From Actinomortierella ambigua (lineage: Eukaryota; Mortierellomycota; Mortierellomycetes; Mortierellales; Mortierellaceae): a stretch of DNA of 64,000 bases. The position numbers and the translations under genes were made by a program. The stretch spans positions 1-64,000 of the forward strand of contig JAAAJB010000023.1 in assembly GCA_016098155.1 (NCBI GenBank), in the 5' to 3' direction. The notes under the pieces are model-generated. The model worked only from the letters and a program-made list of their open reading frames with translations, was not told the DNA's origin and searched no databases. The first letter of the stretch is position 1; each line of letters starts with the position of its first letter. Shown piece after piece: positions 44,001 through 57,000 of the stretch.

Positions 44001-46450
44001 CTTGTTCCAGAGCCTACAGACGGATTCTTCCTTGCACCCATCGTCGACACCGATGGCCCCCTCGGTCTTGACATCGTCGTTCAGCCCGGCGCTGTCGCCG
44101 GATGTAAACCCAAACTTGGTGGCGGGAGGTGAGCCGACCCCGACGTCAGTGCCATTGGGGTCGAATGACAGTGGTGGTGTTGGCGGTGGCGGTGGACTGT
44201 TCCAGCAACAGCACGGCTCGAGCGCAATTTCAGCCGCAGCCCTTGGTATTGGTGGCGGTGGTGGCGCATTAGCGAGCATGAAGGCAGCTCTGGGATTTTC
44301 TTCCAAGACGTCGCCTTCGAGAGAGGACGAGACTTTGTCGTCGTCGTCGTCTTTGACGCCGGCTGCTGGCGGCACCAATGGAGTAGCAACGGCGGCGGCG
44401 GCGGCGGCGTCAGCGACATTGTCAAATGGCAACTTGGAGCGAAACAAGGAGGTGTCACCGACCAAAGACCCGTCAGTGGTCAAGACAGTCGAGGTTGCGT
44501 TTGAGACGGAGGAGCAGATTGCAGTGAACGCGGAACAGAGGCCAGCATCATCGGGATCGGGACGGGCTCCGACACCATCTTCTTTTGGAACAGGAACAGC
44601 CCCATCCAGCTCAAAGGGTCGCGCCCTCGAAGGCGGAGACAAGACGACATTGTTGTCGTCGTCGTCGACCACAACATTGGCAGAATCGGCTCTTTCTCCG
44701 TCGTCGGCCCATGGTGATGGCGAAGAGGGAAGGGGAGGAGGAGGAGAAGGGGATGGCCATCATGCCGGTGGCGAAACTGCCTCTTTTCAAAAGACATCGC
44801 GGCGGAAGGGAAGCACCATGTCGATCGAGAGTGAGGAAGGATTGGAGGGCAAGAAGAAGACGGAGGACTCGACGATGATGAACGGATCACCGACGCTGAG
44901 CCCTACCAACAAATCGATCACATCGACAAAGTCGTCCGAGTCTGGAGGAGGCGGAGGCGCCAGTATCATTCGTCGACCCAGTGGCTTGCTTGTCTCGGCA
45001 CGTATTCGCGACTCTACCAACTTGGATGCGCCCCGGTACAGTATCCGAGAGATGGAGGAGATGAAGAAGAATGTACGGATGGACCTTCGTATCGAGATTA
45101 CGAATGAGATTCGTGAGGAATACGAAAAGACGGTATGTTTCAATAGACAAGCAAGGAAGGGCGATTTGGACTATGAATGTGCGTCCAGCTGGTCGTGCTA
45201 TTGGTGTTTAGACAAAAAAAGAATTCTAAACCCAAGTTTTTTTTTTTTGGGTGACTTCTATAGGCGGAACAAGAGGCTGCGCTCTTTCAGTTCGAGATCC
45301 AACAGCTCAAGACGGCGCTCGAAAAGGAAGAGCACGATAAGGCGCAGCTCAAGGCTGTTCTGGACGAGTTTGAAGCCAGTCTCGAGGACATTGCATGTAA
45401 GGAAACTGTTTTGTTATTTGCTTTCATTCATCTTGCCCAAAAAAAAATAAGAGAGAGAAAGAGAATGAGCGGCGGACACAATACATTTTGGTGATATTGT
45501 GGATGGTCACAAAACCTCAAAGCACTCGGGAGGACCAATACATTGGCAACATGCCCGTCTTCGGAATGAGCACCCGATATGTCGAAGGTCTTTTCGAAGA
45601 GAATAGAAAAGAGAGCGAGAGAGGGGGGGCTCTATTTTCTGGAGCAACAAAACCTTCCTCGCAAAAACACGAGAGGCAACACCTAACCTATCCTCGGAAT
45701 GAGGCAGCCCATGAGAAAAAACAATCGCAAAGATACAAAGCAAAGAGCTGGGAAGATAAGAAGTCCAGACTCATAGCAAGAAACAACTGACCCAACACTT
45801 TGTATTCTAATTCCTTATTTAAATTCATGGTGCATTAGTGAACACGACCAAGGAGCTCAGCACGATCAAGGAAGAGAACACAAGGCTAACGGAGGAGAAG
45901 GAAGAAGTCGAACAGTCGTTTGTGCTCCTCAAGACACGCTACGACGAACTCATCGCACACAACGAGCGGCATGTGGAGGTAAAAATATCCATGGATGCAT
46001 TTCGTGTGTTGTCTTGTAGAAGAAGTAAGAGGCTCATTTCTCTGGTATTTCGGACTAACCTTGAACCACCAACGCCCAAAAAAAAAAAAAAAAAAAAAAA
46101 AACTTTCTTTCTGTCCTCCACTCACCACCTGCTCCTAGAACGACCGAGTGTTGAGAAGTGCCATTGAGGGGCTCAAGCTAGACTATGAGAATGCAGAGGC
46201 GCGGTACGAGAAGGTGAAGAGCCACGCCGAGGCGAAGCGGAACGAGGCCCAGGTGGAGTTGGAGGCGATGCGGATGATGTACGAACAAGAGATGGCGCTG
46301 ATGCGTACGACAATGATGCAGCAGCAACAGCAGATGGCGCAACAGTACCAGATCGAGAAGCGGGAACTGGAGATGAATCTGGAGGCCAAGACGCGTGAGA
46401 ACGAGGAGCTGATCCTTTTCTCGGAGGAGCTCCTTGCCAAACTTGGCTAA
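41087..46450 (+). CDS. TACC-domain coiled-coil protein (Alp7/TACC homologue)
   Basis: Likely a microtubule and spindle-pole protein working with the XMAP215/Alp14 polymerase. Six exons agree in phase: 41087-41107 (21 nt), 41252-41320, 41584-45132, 45264-45396, 45839-45978 and 46139-46450, encoding about 1407 residues. The first exons give DLPPLKRGTYDIEAILAAAE, a conserved-looking N-terminal motif. The huge third exon is mostly Ser/Gly/His/Gln-rich, with RRKLARLERRKKLLDSIK as one ordered island. From about residue 1150 to the end the protein is continuous coiled coil: MEEMKKNVRMDLRIEITNEI, LSTIKEENTRLTEEKEEVEQ, then the TACC-type stretch DYENAEARYEKVKSHAEAKR and a terminal NLEAKTRENEELILFSEELL. 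Animal and fission yeast TACC domains share the YxxxKxHAExK and KTxENEELxxxxxELLxK patterns. Assignment rests on these patterns; another long coiled-coil family is less likely. Confidence 0.8.
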
Positions 46451-49303
46451 TTATGATTATCCTCGTATCCTCTTTTTTTTTTTTTCTTTAAATACATTTA
46501 TCTGATTGAAAAGAACCCGTTTCTTTATTTTTATCCATGCCGAACAATAGTTCGAATGGCTATATGTGCGGTTGATGACAAAGGCGAGTGTGAGTGTGGT
46601 TAGTGAATTCACTGCGGAGAGAAAAACAGGAGGGGGAAGAGGGGGTTCTGAGCTTGAGGGTTCCAGAGCTGCCGAACCCAGCAACAGCAATGTCGTAGAT
46701 TTGCGTTCACACTCAGCGATCATAGATCGAAAAAAAAAAACACTCACACACTCCATATTATTCACACGTCTCCTGCCACTGTCTCTCTGCCTCTTTCTCC
46801 CCCTCTCTTGTTGATCAAGGAGGGTACATTGAAAGAATCATCATACCTTCTGCAGCATATGAGAGTGATTATGTATGTATGACCATCACCTGAAGGGGCT
46901 GTTTTTCTATATCAACCATCCACGACTACATTGAAAAAAGACAGCCCAGCGAGAATGAGAGTCAGTCCAGTCAAACAAGTTGGCAGACTGGGTAGACCCT
47001 GGGTTGGGCGGGGTAGACACACAACAGATAGGACAAAGTGAAGGAGCAGCTGGAAAGGGCGAGAGACAGAGACCAAACAGACGGAGCACTAGAGCTCAAA
47101 CAAGGTTGATTATCAGGCATCAAATGATGCCACGAGGCAAGACCGGAGGGTGTACACCGCGAACCGTACACTTTTTTTTTGCAGCGGAGCCTTCAATAAT
47201 ATAAGAGAGACTACTGGTCAACAAGAGAGGGTGAGCGAGGAAAGAGGCGGCAAAATAACAAAGAAATGTCCGGCAGTCCTCTTACTGGTGTGAATTATGT
47301 TCAATGTACCCCGCACCCTGGTTGACGAAGTTCGGGGAAGGGTGAGAAAAGGGCAGGGCAAAATACTACACGCTAGGCTTCCAACAATCCCCCTCCTTCT
47401 GGGGTTTTATCGGCGAATTCAGCCCTTTTTCGTTTACAAGCCCAGAACACGGAAAGTTGGCTGTTCATTCTCGACTTGGAAAGGAGGGAAAAACAAGGAG
47501 ACCTCGTAAACCTTGCTGTTACTATATCCCGACTGTCTGCATTTCGTAAAAACGAAAGGAAAAAGAAAACTTAGAAAGGTCCATCCCCCACCAGCAGTAG
47601 ATGTGACACTTGGGTGCCATCATCATAATAACGTTTTTTTCTTTTTCCCAGATAGTTGGGACTAAAGGCATCCATTTTAGAGTCATTCAATATCAACAAG
47701 AAAAAAAAAGAGGACTGCAGATGGGCTGGAATGATTGAGGTGCGACGAGAACTTGTGCATACCTTCTGCCCTCTTCCCTCTCATTCCACAGGTAAAACTG
47801 CAATAGGTAGGAGAGCGAGTGAGAGGGAGAGAAAGAGCAGAAGCGGACAGAAGAGCAGCAAACTACGGGCTTACAGCTGCTGCAAGTTCTACGCCCAAAA
47901 AATGCTACAACACCCAAAAGAGGCGCACACACCTTCCTGCGCTTTTTTTTTCAAGTCTTGGATACTAGACGAAGGAAACAAACAAGGGGAAGACAGAGTT
48001 GGATCGATAAATCGAATCGTGATACCTTGACCCCCCCCCCGTCTCTCTCAATCATTCCTGCTCCTTTTTTTTTCCTTTCGTTTCGCTCCAGATGGTACCA
48101 TCTTTTTTACTTGAGATGTTTGGGATAGCAACAAAGAAAAAATATATACATATACTTCTATGCGGTGAGTAGAAAGTTACCAACTTGTTGTTCCTATGTC
48201 GCATCGACACCTTATATGATCGGTTAGTGCTCTCAGTAGGTCCGCGCTGCGAGGGCGGCTCAAATATGTCGTGTTCATTGTATTATTATTTTTTCTTCGT
48301 CTTCTTCTCTTACAAGAGGGCTGCTGGTGTTCTTTTTTTTTTTCAAATGGAAAAAGCGGAATTGGGTTCGCGATGTTTTCTTTTGCGCCTTTGACACAAC
48401 AAATTGTCGTTGGGGTTAGATGGTCAAAGAGGGAAGGAGGAGGGGTTGGGAATGGAAGGTAATGACAGAGACAGGACGAAGGACAGACTGGCAAGTCAGA
48501 GGAGATAGAGGAGGTGGTGGTGGTGGTGGGGAAGGGAGGGGAGAAGGAAAGAAACGGGAATATTGACCGAAGAGAGAGAGAGAGAGTTCAAGCCAGCCAT
48601 GCATTAGCGAACTCCCATGCGACCAAAAGAAAAAAAAAAGAGTAACAAAGCGAAGCATGCAACGGAAGGGGTTGGGAGGAAAAGGTGTTGTGGCAATGCA
48701 TGGTGTGTCTTTTTTGCCACGCTTTGAGAGCACTACTTCTACACATATTTTTCAGATGACATGTTGTTATATACCCCTTCAAGCTGCACGATGAGCAAGA
48801 GCCGCTGTGTAATCCCGAGCTGAATGGGTTGGTAGCAGCAAAAGGGAAGGGGAAAGAAAGAGCTCTTAAGTAGTAGCAACAGTGGTAGTAGTACAGACAG
48901 GCAGACAGCAGCAATGGAGTCCTTATTTTTCCCGTTCATCTGACGACCGATAATCGCACACCCCTTCCACATGTCGCTTGCTTTTTGCCCTAGCTCCTGT
49001 CATCTCACCATCGACCCCCCCCCTCTCTTCGTCCCCCTCTTCCTCCACACTTGCACAAACAACAAACCCTCCCTTTTTTCTCTCTCTCTCTCTCTCTTGT
49101 CCCTATTTTCTTTTGAGACTATTTCCTTCCTGCCAGCATCATTTTTGTCAAAAGTGCAGTGCGTTCCAGGACGGCGCGCGTTTTAGTGGGAAAATTAAAA
49201 GGGAAAATAGATACGCCTTTTATTCCAAGGAGCTCAATTCCACGCCTCATAAGAGCGCCCAGCTCAAGATCGAGAGAAGAGGAGGGGCAGCACCAGAAAG
49301 GTG

Positions 49304-49345
49304 GTAGTAGTAGTGGTAGTGGCAGTAGTAGTAGTGGTAGTATGA
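49304..49345 (+). repeat. GTA/GTG triplet microsatellite
   Basis: A degenerate run of GTA, GTG and GCA triplets, in the gene-free interval upstream of the cyclin. Confidence 0.8.
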
Positions 49346-52300
49346 TAGTATCCTTCATTTTAGCGTAATTGAGGAAAGGAGGAAGAGAGCAACAGGGAAA
49401 GATGGGGAAATGAGGATGGAGCTCCTGGATATGGTGGTGGGGTGAGGTGAGGGATGAGAGGCGCGGGGGGAGGTTTACAGGCGAAGTAGTACATTTGGGT
49501 CCTCCTTCTCCATCTGCATCGGGGTGAGGTGTTCAGACAGGGCTCAAGGTCAACGCGCCGGGTTTAGGGCTGCGTTGGACCCTCTTGCTTCTCCCCCCCC
49601 CTCCCCACTCTCTCTTCTAGCGACCAATGTAATATGAGAAAGCTCATCGTAGAGCCTTTGTCTTTGGGTGCAAATGTCGTTGACATCGGGCGTGGTATTG
49701 GTAACCTTCATCTCGCCTTTTTTTTTTTTTGACTTTCCGTGCCAAATGCCACGTCGTCTCTCGCTGCCTATCTCATGAACCCCATCAAGAATAAGAGATG
49801 GAGGTATGTGTTGTATGTAGACACAAAGAAGGAAAAACAGATACACATAGTCAGGCCATCTTGTTGGAACGGAACTATGAAAATATGAGCACATTGTTAT
49901 CTACCGCACACAATTATTCTTCATATAGAAAGGAAAGGAGCGGGATCTCTTTCTCCTTTGTCTCCAATAGTCAGCAGGATTAAGGGACAAAAAAAAAGCG
50001 TGTGTATGTGTGTGTGTGTCTGCGTGTTGTGTGCCTGTAAAAAAAAGGTGAGCGTTTTGGAGTCAAATGATGAGAGCAAAGCAGGGGGACCCATGAGGGG
50101 CGGAGTCTGTAGTAAGAGAATAAAAAGAGGTTTGGTTTTGCGGTAGGTCTGAGAAGGAAAACTGAAAGACAAAACAATCAGCTCGTAATCCATCTTTCAC
50201 ATAGTCAGTTGTACACTTTTACTTGGGCCAGCAGAAAGGTTAGGCCAGCAGAAAGGTTTGGGCCATGAGGGTTCGTGAGAGAGAGTGCATATTGTCAAGG
50301 TGCATGTAGGAAAAAGTGAGAGATTGATAGTGAGAAAGGACACGGCACAACATCCCGTGTAGTGCTGTGGCATCGACAAATAAAGAGCCGGCATTTTGTG
50401 TTTATGGTTCGGTATTGCGTGAGAGTAGGGCAAGCTATTTCCTTTTTTTTTTTTTTTTTTTGCTGACGATACCACACGAAGAGTTCTTTCCATAGTCGGG
50501 CAAGGGTAGCAAAACGAAGTGTTCACACACTCCTCCACCAACATCCAACAATGAACAGAAAAGAATGATGAATTTCCTTGAGGCGCCAGGAGAGGAAGAA
50601 AGAAAGATATATACACGACCTGCTTTTGGGTCACCTATTGTCTTATTTTACAAGGAAACCAAGAATGAATGAACACCTATCGGCGTAGCCAACGAGAAAA
50701 GCTAGACAGGCAGGGGAAAAGGAATCTTCTATTATTTTTGACTTCATACACTCAGCAACACCTCGTCAGCAGTGTTGGGTTTGTATTTTTGGCGATGGAT
50801 GTGGCGAAAGGCAACGACGCAAGGGCAACTGTAGATTTTAGAGATTGCGAAATGCCGACTCCAAAAATAAGCGCCGAGTGATACTTGCCACGATGGACGA
50901 GGAACACGGCGGGCTGTCTGCATGGCCACAACACTGGGTAGCCTTGGCCTTGGTATTATTTTTTACTTTTATCCGAGAGCGTAACCGATGGGTACTACCA
51001 CATAGGAGTAACGAGAAGGACCATTAGTACAGCAAGGACACACTCCCCCCCCCTCCTCCTCCATAGGGCGCAATACCCAATCCAGTCATGGGTAGTGCAC
51101 CAAATGAGTGTTATTGTTGGAGATTATTGTCAACAGAGATCATCCACATGCGCGTGCGTGAATGTGTTCACCTTGGTTGAAGAGAGAGGAGGGGGTTGTG
51201 TGAGGGAAGGGGATAAGGGAGGTTGAAGTGGACACTTTTCTGTTCCTCCGTTCCCCTTTTAGCAGACGGACGGTAGAATAGGGCCAATGATGACGGGAGG
51301 ATAAGAAAAAGGCAGCTGGAGAAGAGAGGGAAGTGAAAGAGGAGGAGGGGGCACGAGGGGATGAAGAGGGGATGAAGAGGGGGGGAGGGAGCCAGGAAGG
51401 GAGGGCTGCTTAGGGCTCACTGGTGCATTGCCACAAGGCCTACTGTGGGGTATATTGGGGGAGAGGGAGAGGGGAGAGGAGCGCAAGATGAAGGGCCATG
51501 ACCAGCCCCCCCCCAAGCAGCAACAAGGACCGACTATTGTATGTCCATGGGAGAGGTATTTCGTTGCCTTGGCCAACTTGTCTAGACCAGCCTGCGCTAT
51601 GCTCCAGACAGCAGACACTAAGCAGCAGCTAGGCTTCGAGTGAGATATCTGTGTATGCCTGGATTGGATAGAGAGTAGAGTACCTGCAAAAAAGTCATGA
51701 TGTTGTATGAAGAGTGTCGTACTTGCCTGTGGCCGAAGGTAGGAGAAGTGGGGCAAAGAAGTGTGCGTGTTCTGGTGACGATGATGGTGGGTGGAACAGA
51801 TTGCAGTGCAGTACAATTTCGCTGGTTGATCGAAAGACAGCCGACTGACAAGAGAGAGAGGAGCTAGGCAAAAGGTATGAATGAACCCCAAGGGCACAGC
51901 AACACCTGCTGCTACTGAAGAGAGCAAGAAGAAGAGAGTCTGCGTGTTTTTCCAGTAGGCCCCCCTCCCCTTCCTCGTCCTCGTCCTGCTCCTTTGACAA
52001 CACAAAAAGATGGCCCGACAGGACAGAGTTTGATGGCTCAACGCCCAGCGAACCCCTGTCTCGTCGATTTTGTTCATCCCTAGACACACTACACATACAC
52101 AACACAATACACAACACAAACGCACAACACAACAACATTCACCCAGACCTACTCCGGCGGGTAGGGTTTTGTTAGTTGGAAGGGTCATCCCCCTCTCTCT
52201 TTCGCGCTCTCGCTCTCTCGGGCCCCACTTCCCCCATCCATCGTTTCTCCATCAGTCTCTCTCTCTCCCATTGGCCCTTTCAATCAGCAAGTGGGCAGAG

Positions 52301-53455
52301 ATGGGTAGGGCTATGAGGACCGTTGGGGTGGAAGGGAGAGAGGGGATGGGGGGGGGAGTGTGCCCATTTATGGCCACGAAGGATCACTCCCAATCACCCT
52401 TGCTTGCACATGTTTCCTCCTGGTCGAATGTTGTTGTCAATATTGAGGGTCATGTCGAAAAGAACAAAAGGAAGTAGGGGGAGGGTGGGTGGGGTGTGTG
52501 GGTGAGTGAGAGGCATGGTCGAGTGTGGACCGGGGAGTGGAGTGGGAGTAGGAGTGAGAGTGGGAGGGGAGGGGGAAAGTATGTTCAGTGTACAGAGTAG
52601 TAGGCTGGGGCGACGACTCGTCTACTTGGAGACGAACGACACAGTCAGAGACCATTATCCACAGCTGCTGCTGCTGTTGGGTGGTGCTGGTGCTGGTTGC
52701 TTGGTCTCTTTTCTGCCTTTTGCTTTACAGGCTCAGTCTGTTAGTCTTCAAACTTTTTTGACTGAATCGCAATTCAAAGAGAGAGAGAGAGATAGAAGAA
52801 AAACGAGGGCCTCTTCCCCCCCCCCTCTCTCTGTCTCTCTCCTCTCCTCTCCCCCCTTCTCTGCCTAGCCTCTGTTTTTTTTTTATTGTTGGCAGAAAAG
52901 GTACTTAGTCTATTGAAAATTTTGTTTGTTCAATGTGTGTTCAATGGCGATGATTGTTCTGCTCTTGACTATTACTCTCTTCTTGACTCTATCACTCAAC
53001 TGGCTGAGCACACACACATTCTCCCTTTCTCTCTTTGTCCTTACCTTTTTGTCCTCTCTTCTTTGACACTCTCCTTCCTCCACCTCCTCTCTTCCTCATT
53101 CACATTTCACATTCATTCACTCACTCACTCCCTCCTCTCTTTGACCGCATTCACAAGTCTTTCTCCCACCTCACACCGCCCCCTCTTCTCTCCACCTCTC
53201 TCGCCACCAAGATATAACAATCTTAACAATCTTTCTTTTTTTGTTTAAAAAAAAACCGTCGAAGACAAAGCCTGTGTGTTGTTCCTTGCGTCGGTTGCAC
53301 CACAACAAAAAGAGATCTCCCTCCCACACTCCCCCTTCGCTCACCCTCGTCGTCTCTGGTAAGCATTCCCATTCATGCATTCTGTGCCAATGGCAATGCC
53401 AATGACAATCGACCCTCTCCAGTCTCAGCCCTGACCAACCTAGACTGATAGACTG

Positions 53456-53468
53456 GACAGACAGACAG

Positions 53469-53504
<36 letters not shown>

Positions 53505-53505
53505 G
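53456..53505 (+). repeat. GACA tetranucleotide microsatellite ending in a palindrome
   Basis: About twelve GACA units with one interruption. The last unit runs into an inverted repeat, GACAGTC (53501-53507) and GACTGTC (53513-53519), separated by 5 bp, which could form a hairpin. Confidence 0.85.
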
Positions 53506-53651
53506 TCAAACTGACTGTCAGAAGGGCCTGAACACTGTCTCTGCAGTTCTGTCCTGATCCCTTCTCCCCCGCCCCCCGCCCCTCTTCTCTCTTTCTTTCC
53601 TCCTTTCACCTCCCCTCCCTCCCTTTTTCCACACACCACCCCACTCCACTC

Positions 53652-53752
53652 TGTTTACAGCCCTTTACACTCTTTACACTCTTTACAGCTCTTTACACTC
53701 TTTACAGCTCTTTACACTCTTTACAGCTCTTTTCACTCTTGACAGCTCTTTA
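53652..53752 (+). repeat. Tandem array of CTCTTTACAC / CTCTTTACAG units
   Basis: About ten 9-10 bp units alternating between TTTACACTC and TTTACAGCTC, with decay at both ends. The array ends about 320 bp upstream of the cyclin start codon, in its probable promoter or leader. The units are more uniform in the centre (about 53673-53730). Confidence 0.85.
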
Positions 53753-54070
53753 CTCACCCCACTACCCCCTCCCTTCTTCCTTCCAGGCACCAGAAAGACG
53801 GACCGGAAACAATATACCTGTGGTCTACCATCAAAAAGAGTGCAATATCCCACCCTTCCTCTTGCACGCGATCCCCGAGTGAAAGAACCCTCTTCCCCTG
53901 CTGCTGCATGTATCAACTTGCTCTAAAATAGTTCCACCAGAACATCCCTCTTCACCGCCACCCACGGTCTCTTCCTTCATCCGCTTCTCCGTCTACGGAC
54001 ATTCAACTGGCTGCTAACTGCCGCCACTACTACAGCCGACCTGGATACCGACCTGGAACGAGGCTTTCGG

Positions 54071-57000
54071 ATGCCAAGGTCCGACTCGCCTGGCTCTTTT
54101 CCGCCACCCCTGCGCCCAATTCCTTTGGATCTGTATCCCAACCCTTCGCCATCTTCCACACTCACTCCTTATCAACAACACCCACATCAACAACAACAAC
54201 AACAACAACAACAGCACATGGGTTACCACTCGGCGTCAAGTCCAGTGTGCCCGTGCTCAGACTGCAGGCTCACCCCTGCTTCCTCAGAGATGTCAAGCAG
54301 TAGGCACTCTTCCTTTGCCGCCGCTACGACCACCACCTCCTCCTCTTCTTCCTCCTTCTTCGCTACTGCCGCTGCCGCCACACCCTCTGGATCCCTCGGC
54401 CATAGCACCATCACCATGAACCCGGCCTTGTGCTCACCTTGCCTGCCCTCTGCTGCCAAGGACGCCGTCTCCATCGCAATACCGCCGCCGCCATCCCATG
54501 CCGAGTATGGCTCCTCTAGCAGTGGCTCTCTTCATCACCATGGCTCTCTGCCTCCTTCAGCTTCTTTAGCCTCGTCGTGGTCTCAAACCTCAACGGCTCA
54601 CCACTACCCGCACCACCACCACCACCAACAACAACAACAGCAGCAGCAGCAGCAGCAGGATCATCAACAACAAAGGAGCTTTTCAACAGCTCCTCCACCT
54701 CCCCATCAAAACCACCACCAGCAGCAGCACTATAACCATCCTTCTTCGCTCTCCACTTTGCCTGCAAGCGATAGCATGCCCGTCGCTGCCGCTGCTCCTC
54801 CGCCTGCACTGATCATCAACACCTCCTTCCTTCACCAGCCTCCACATTCAGCCTCTGGCTCACATCATTCCTCATATCAACACGCAGGCTCTTCCGCACC
54901 TTCCTCCGCGGGAGTCTCAATGTCTCAACATCACCAGCATCCCGCCAGTGGTACTGGAGCCCCCGTACGAGCAAAGATCCCCGTGCATCACCATCACCCA
55001 GCAACACTTGCTCAGCTGGCCGACTTTGCCGCTCACATGGTCTGTCACCTACTCTTTGGCCATCAGGCTGGCGCTGCCTCGCCATTGTCACCAATGCCCA
55101 TCTCGCCCCAACCAACGACCAACTGCCATTGCAGCGCATGTCTTCAGCAACGGGCCGACTCACCCACCGCAGCGGAGGGCATGCTCCCTTCACCTGTCTC
55201 TGCTCGCCCGAGCCATGTCTACTATGACCATGCGACATGCGCCAATCGGTCCCCGCCTACACCCCGGAGCGCCATGTCTGCCAGACCAACGCATCGCCGT
55301 CTGTACTCAGAGTCGACCGACGCCATTCCGCCGCCAACAGCACTGTTCCGCAAGTTCTGTCTCGATGTACTCAGTGCAACACAACTGTCACGGAGTGTCA
55401 TTCTGCTGTCGCTCAAGTACATTGAAAAGCTCATGATCCACCTCAAGATCTCCAACAAGATTGTCAATACAGGCGAAGGCGCAGAGTATCGCTTTTTCAC
55501 CGGAGCTCTGATCTTGGCCAACAAGTTCCTTGACGACAACACGTTCACGAACAAGACATGGGCAGAAATTACTGGCATGAAAATGGTCGATGTCAACCAC
55601 CTCGAGATGCAGTTTCTGAACGGGATCGACTTTAGACTTTTCACCAGCCCAGAGGAATATCAGGAGTGGCTCTCGGCCTTGACGCATTTTGCCAGCAAGC
55701 ATCTTCCTGCTCTGAGCACGGTTCCTTCTCATTCGCAACCATTGCCCGCTCACCAGCACCCGCATCCAGCCTACCAGCAACAACCTGCGCCGCTTCCCTC
55801 TCAACAACCAACTGCCTCTCATCATGGCTACGGTGGCCAACATCAGTCCCACCACTCTACACAGATGCGCACACCCATTTCACCAGTCGATTGGGCACCA
55901 CACCATAGCCACAGCCATCCCAGTGCGGGACAGGACGCTTACGAGTTGGGATCGTATGCTGGGCAGTCGGGTTCCAACAGATCGGGTTATCCAGAGCACC
56001 CTCCGCATCCGCAGATGCCCCTTCCGGGACAGTTGCCCACAGGAGCAGTCACAAACCGATCGTCACAGCGGATGCCCCTGTCCTCTTCATATGCGGGATA
56101 TGAAACAGGCACCACCTCCGCCAGACATGTTGCCGCAGGCAAGCGATCGGCGTACCAGGCTTTTGATGACCCCATGGAGGATGCAACACTGCCGTCTTCG
56201 TCATCGACCCTACCACCCCATGGACCAACTCACAAACGCGCCTCGCTGTCGCTCTCGGCCGGTATGTCGCTGTTGGATGTCAACTCTCACCCTCATCACC
56301 ACCACCATCACCAGCAGCATCAGCAGCAGCCCCAGCAGCATCAGCAGCAGCATACCCAATCGTTGCGTACTCTACATGAGCGCTCTAGCCATGGCTCTCT
56401 GCGTCGCTCGTACAAATTGGGTGCGCTGTCTACTCACCCGTATCACTCACATGCAGCAGCCCCCTCCTCGATGGAAACTCATGCGCTGTCGCATCAACAA
56501 CACCCGCATCAACATCAGCAGCCATCACATCACTATCTGCCTCCATCGCAACCAAGATTGCATGTCTCGGGATCATCGTCTCGTCGCAGCCATATGCGCA
56601 CATTATCGGACAGCAGCTTTGGCAACCATGGAGGGCGCTATCAACATGAAGGCTATCTGGCACCACCAGCGCACGTCCCTGCACCCGTTGCGCTCGCTGG
56701 TCCTGTAGTTGGTCTTGCGCGCAACGAGCAGCCGTCGAGCAGCCATCGTTCGTCGTGGTCCTCCTCCGCACGGCCAATGTCGATGCAAGCGGTCGGAGAT
56801 GAAGTCCATATCGCAGTCCCACCACCCCATCACTCGCACTCCCATCATCACCATCAACACCACGCGCCCCAGCCACAGCCAGTCTACGAGGCATGCTCGT
56901 GCCAGTCTCGTTATCCTCATGACAATGGTTGTGGATGTCCTGAAAGCGGCCGCCCTCGACAAATGTCCACGGCTGGCACACCTTCATCGGTGACCATGGC

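Larger units (their letters stand above)
46451..54070. other. 7.6 kb gene-free, repeat-rich interval upstream of the cyclin gene
   Basis: The largest gap in the window. I found no frame with coding character, no spliceable set of exons with family resemblance, and no tRNA, rRNA or spliceosomal RNA. Contents include many poly-A/T runs, a GTA triplet region (49304-49345), C-runs, a GACA microsatellite (53456-53505) and a TTTACA array (53652-53752). From about 52700 to 54070 the plus strand is strongly pyrimidine-rich, as expected for a long leader of the cyclin gene. Long regulatory DNA, an intron-bearing leader or an unannotated non-coding transcript are all possible. Confidence 0.6.

Noticed and set aside
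43569..44672. 367-codon minus-strand open frame
   Set aside because: Antisense shadow of the TACC gene third exon; the proline and acidic runs mirror the sense Gly/Ser repeats.
41087..46450. Separate short genes at 45838-46167 and 46148-46450
   Set aside because: They join in phase to the upstream exons and complete the TACC-type coiled coil, so they are exons of one gene.
51259..52188. 309-codon minus-strand open frame in the gene-free interval
   Set aside because: The product is dominated by runs of Cys, Leu and Ser from simple-sequence DNA, has no domain and no plausible splice partners.
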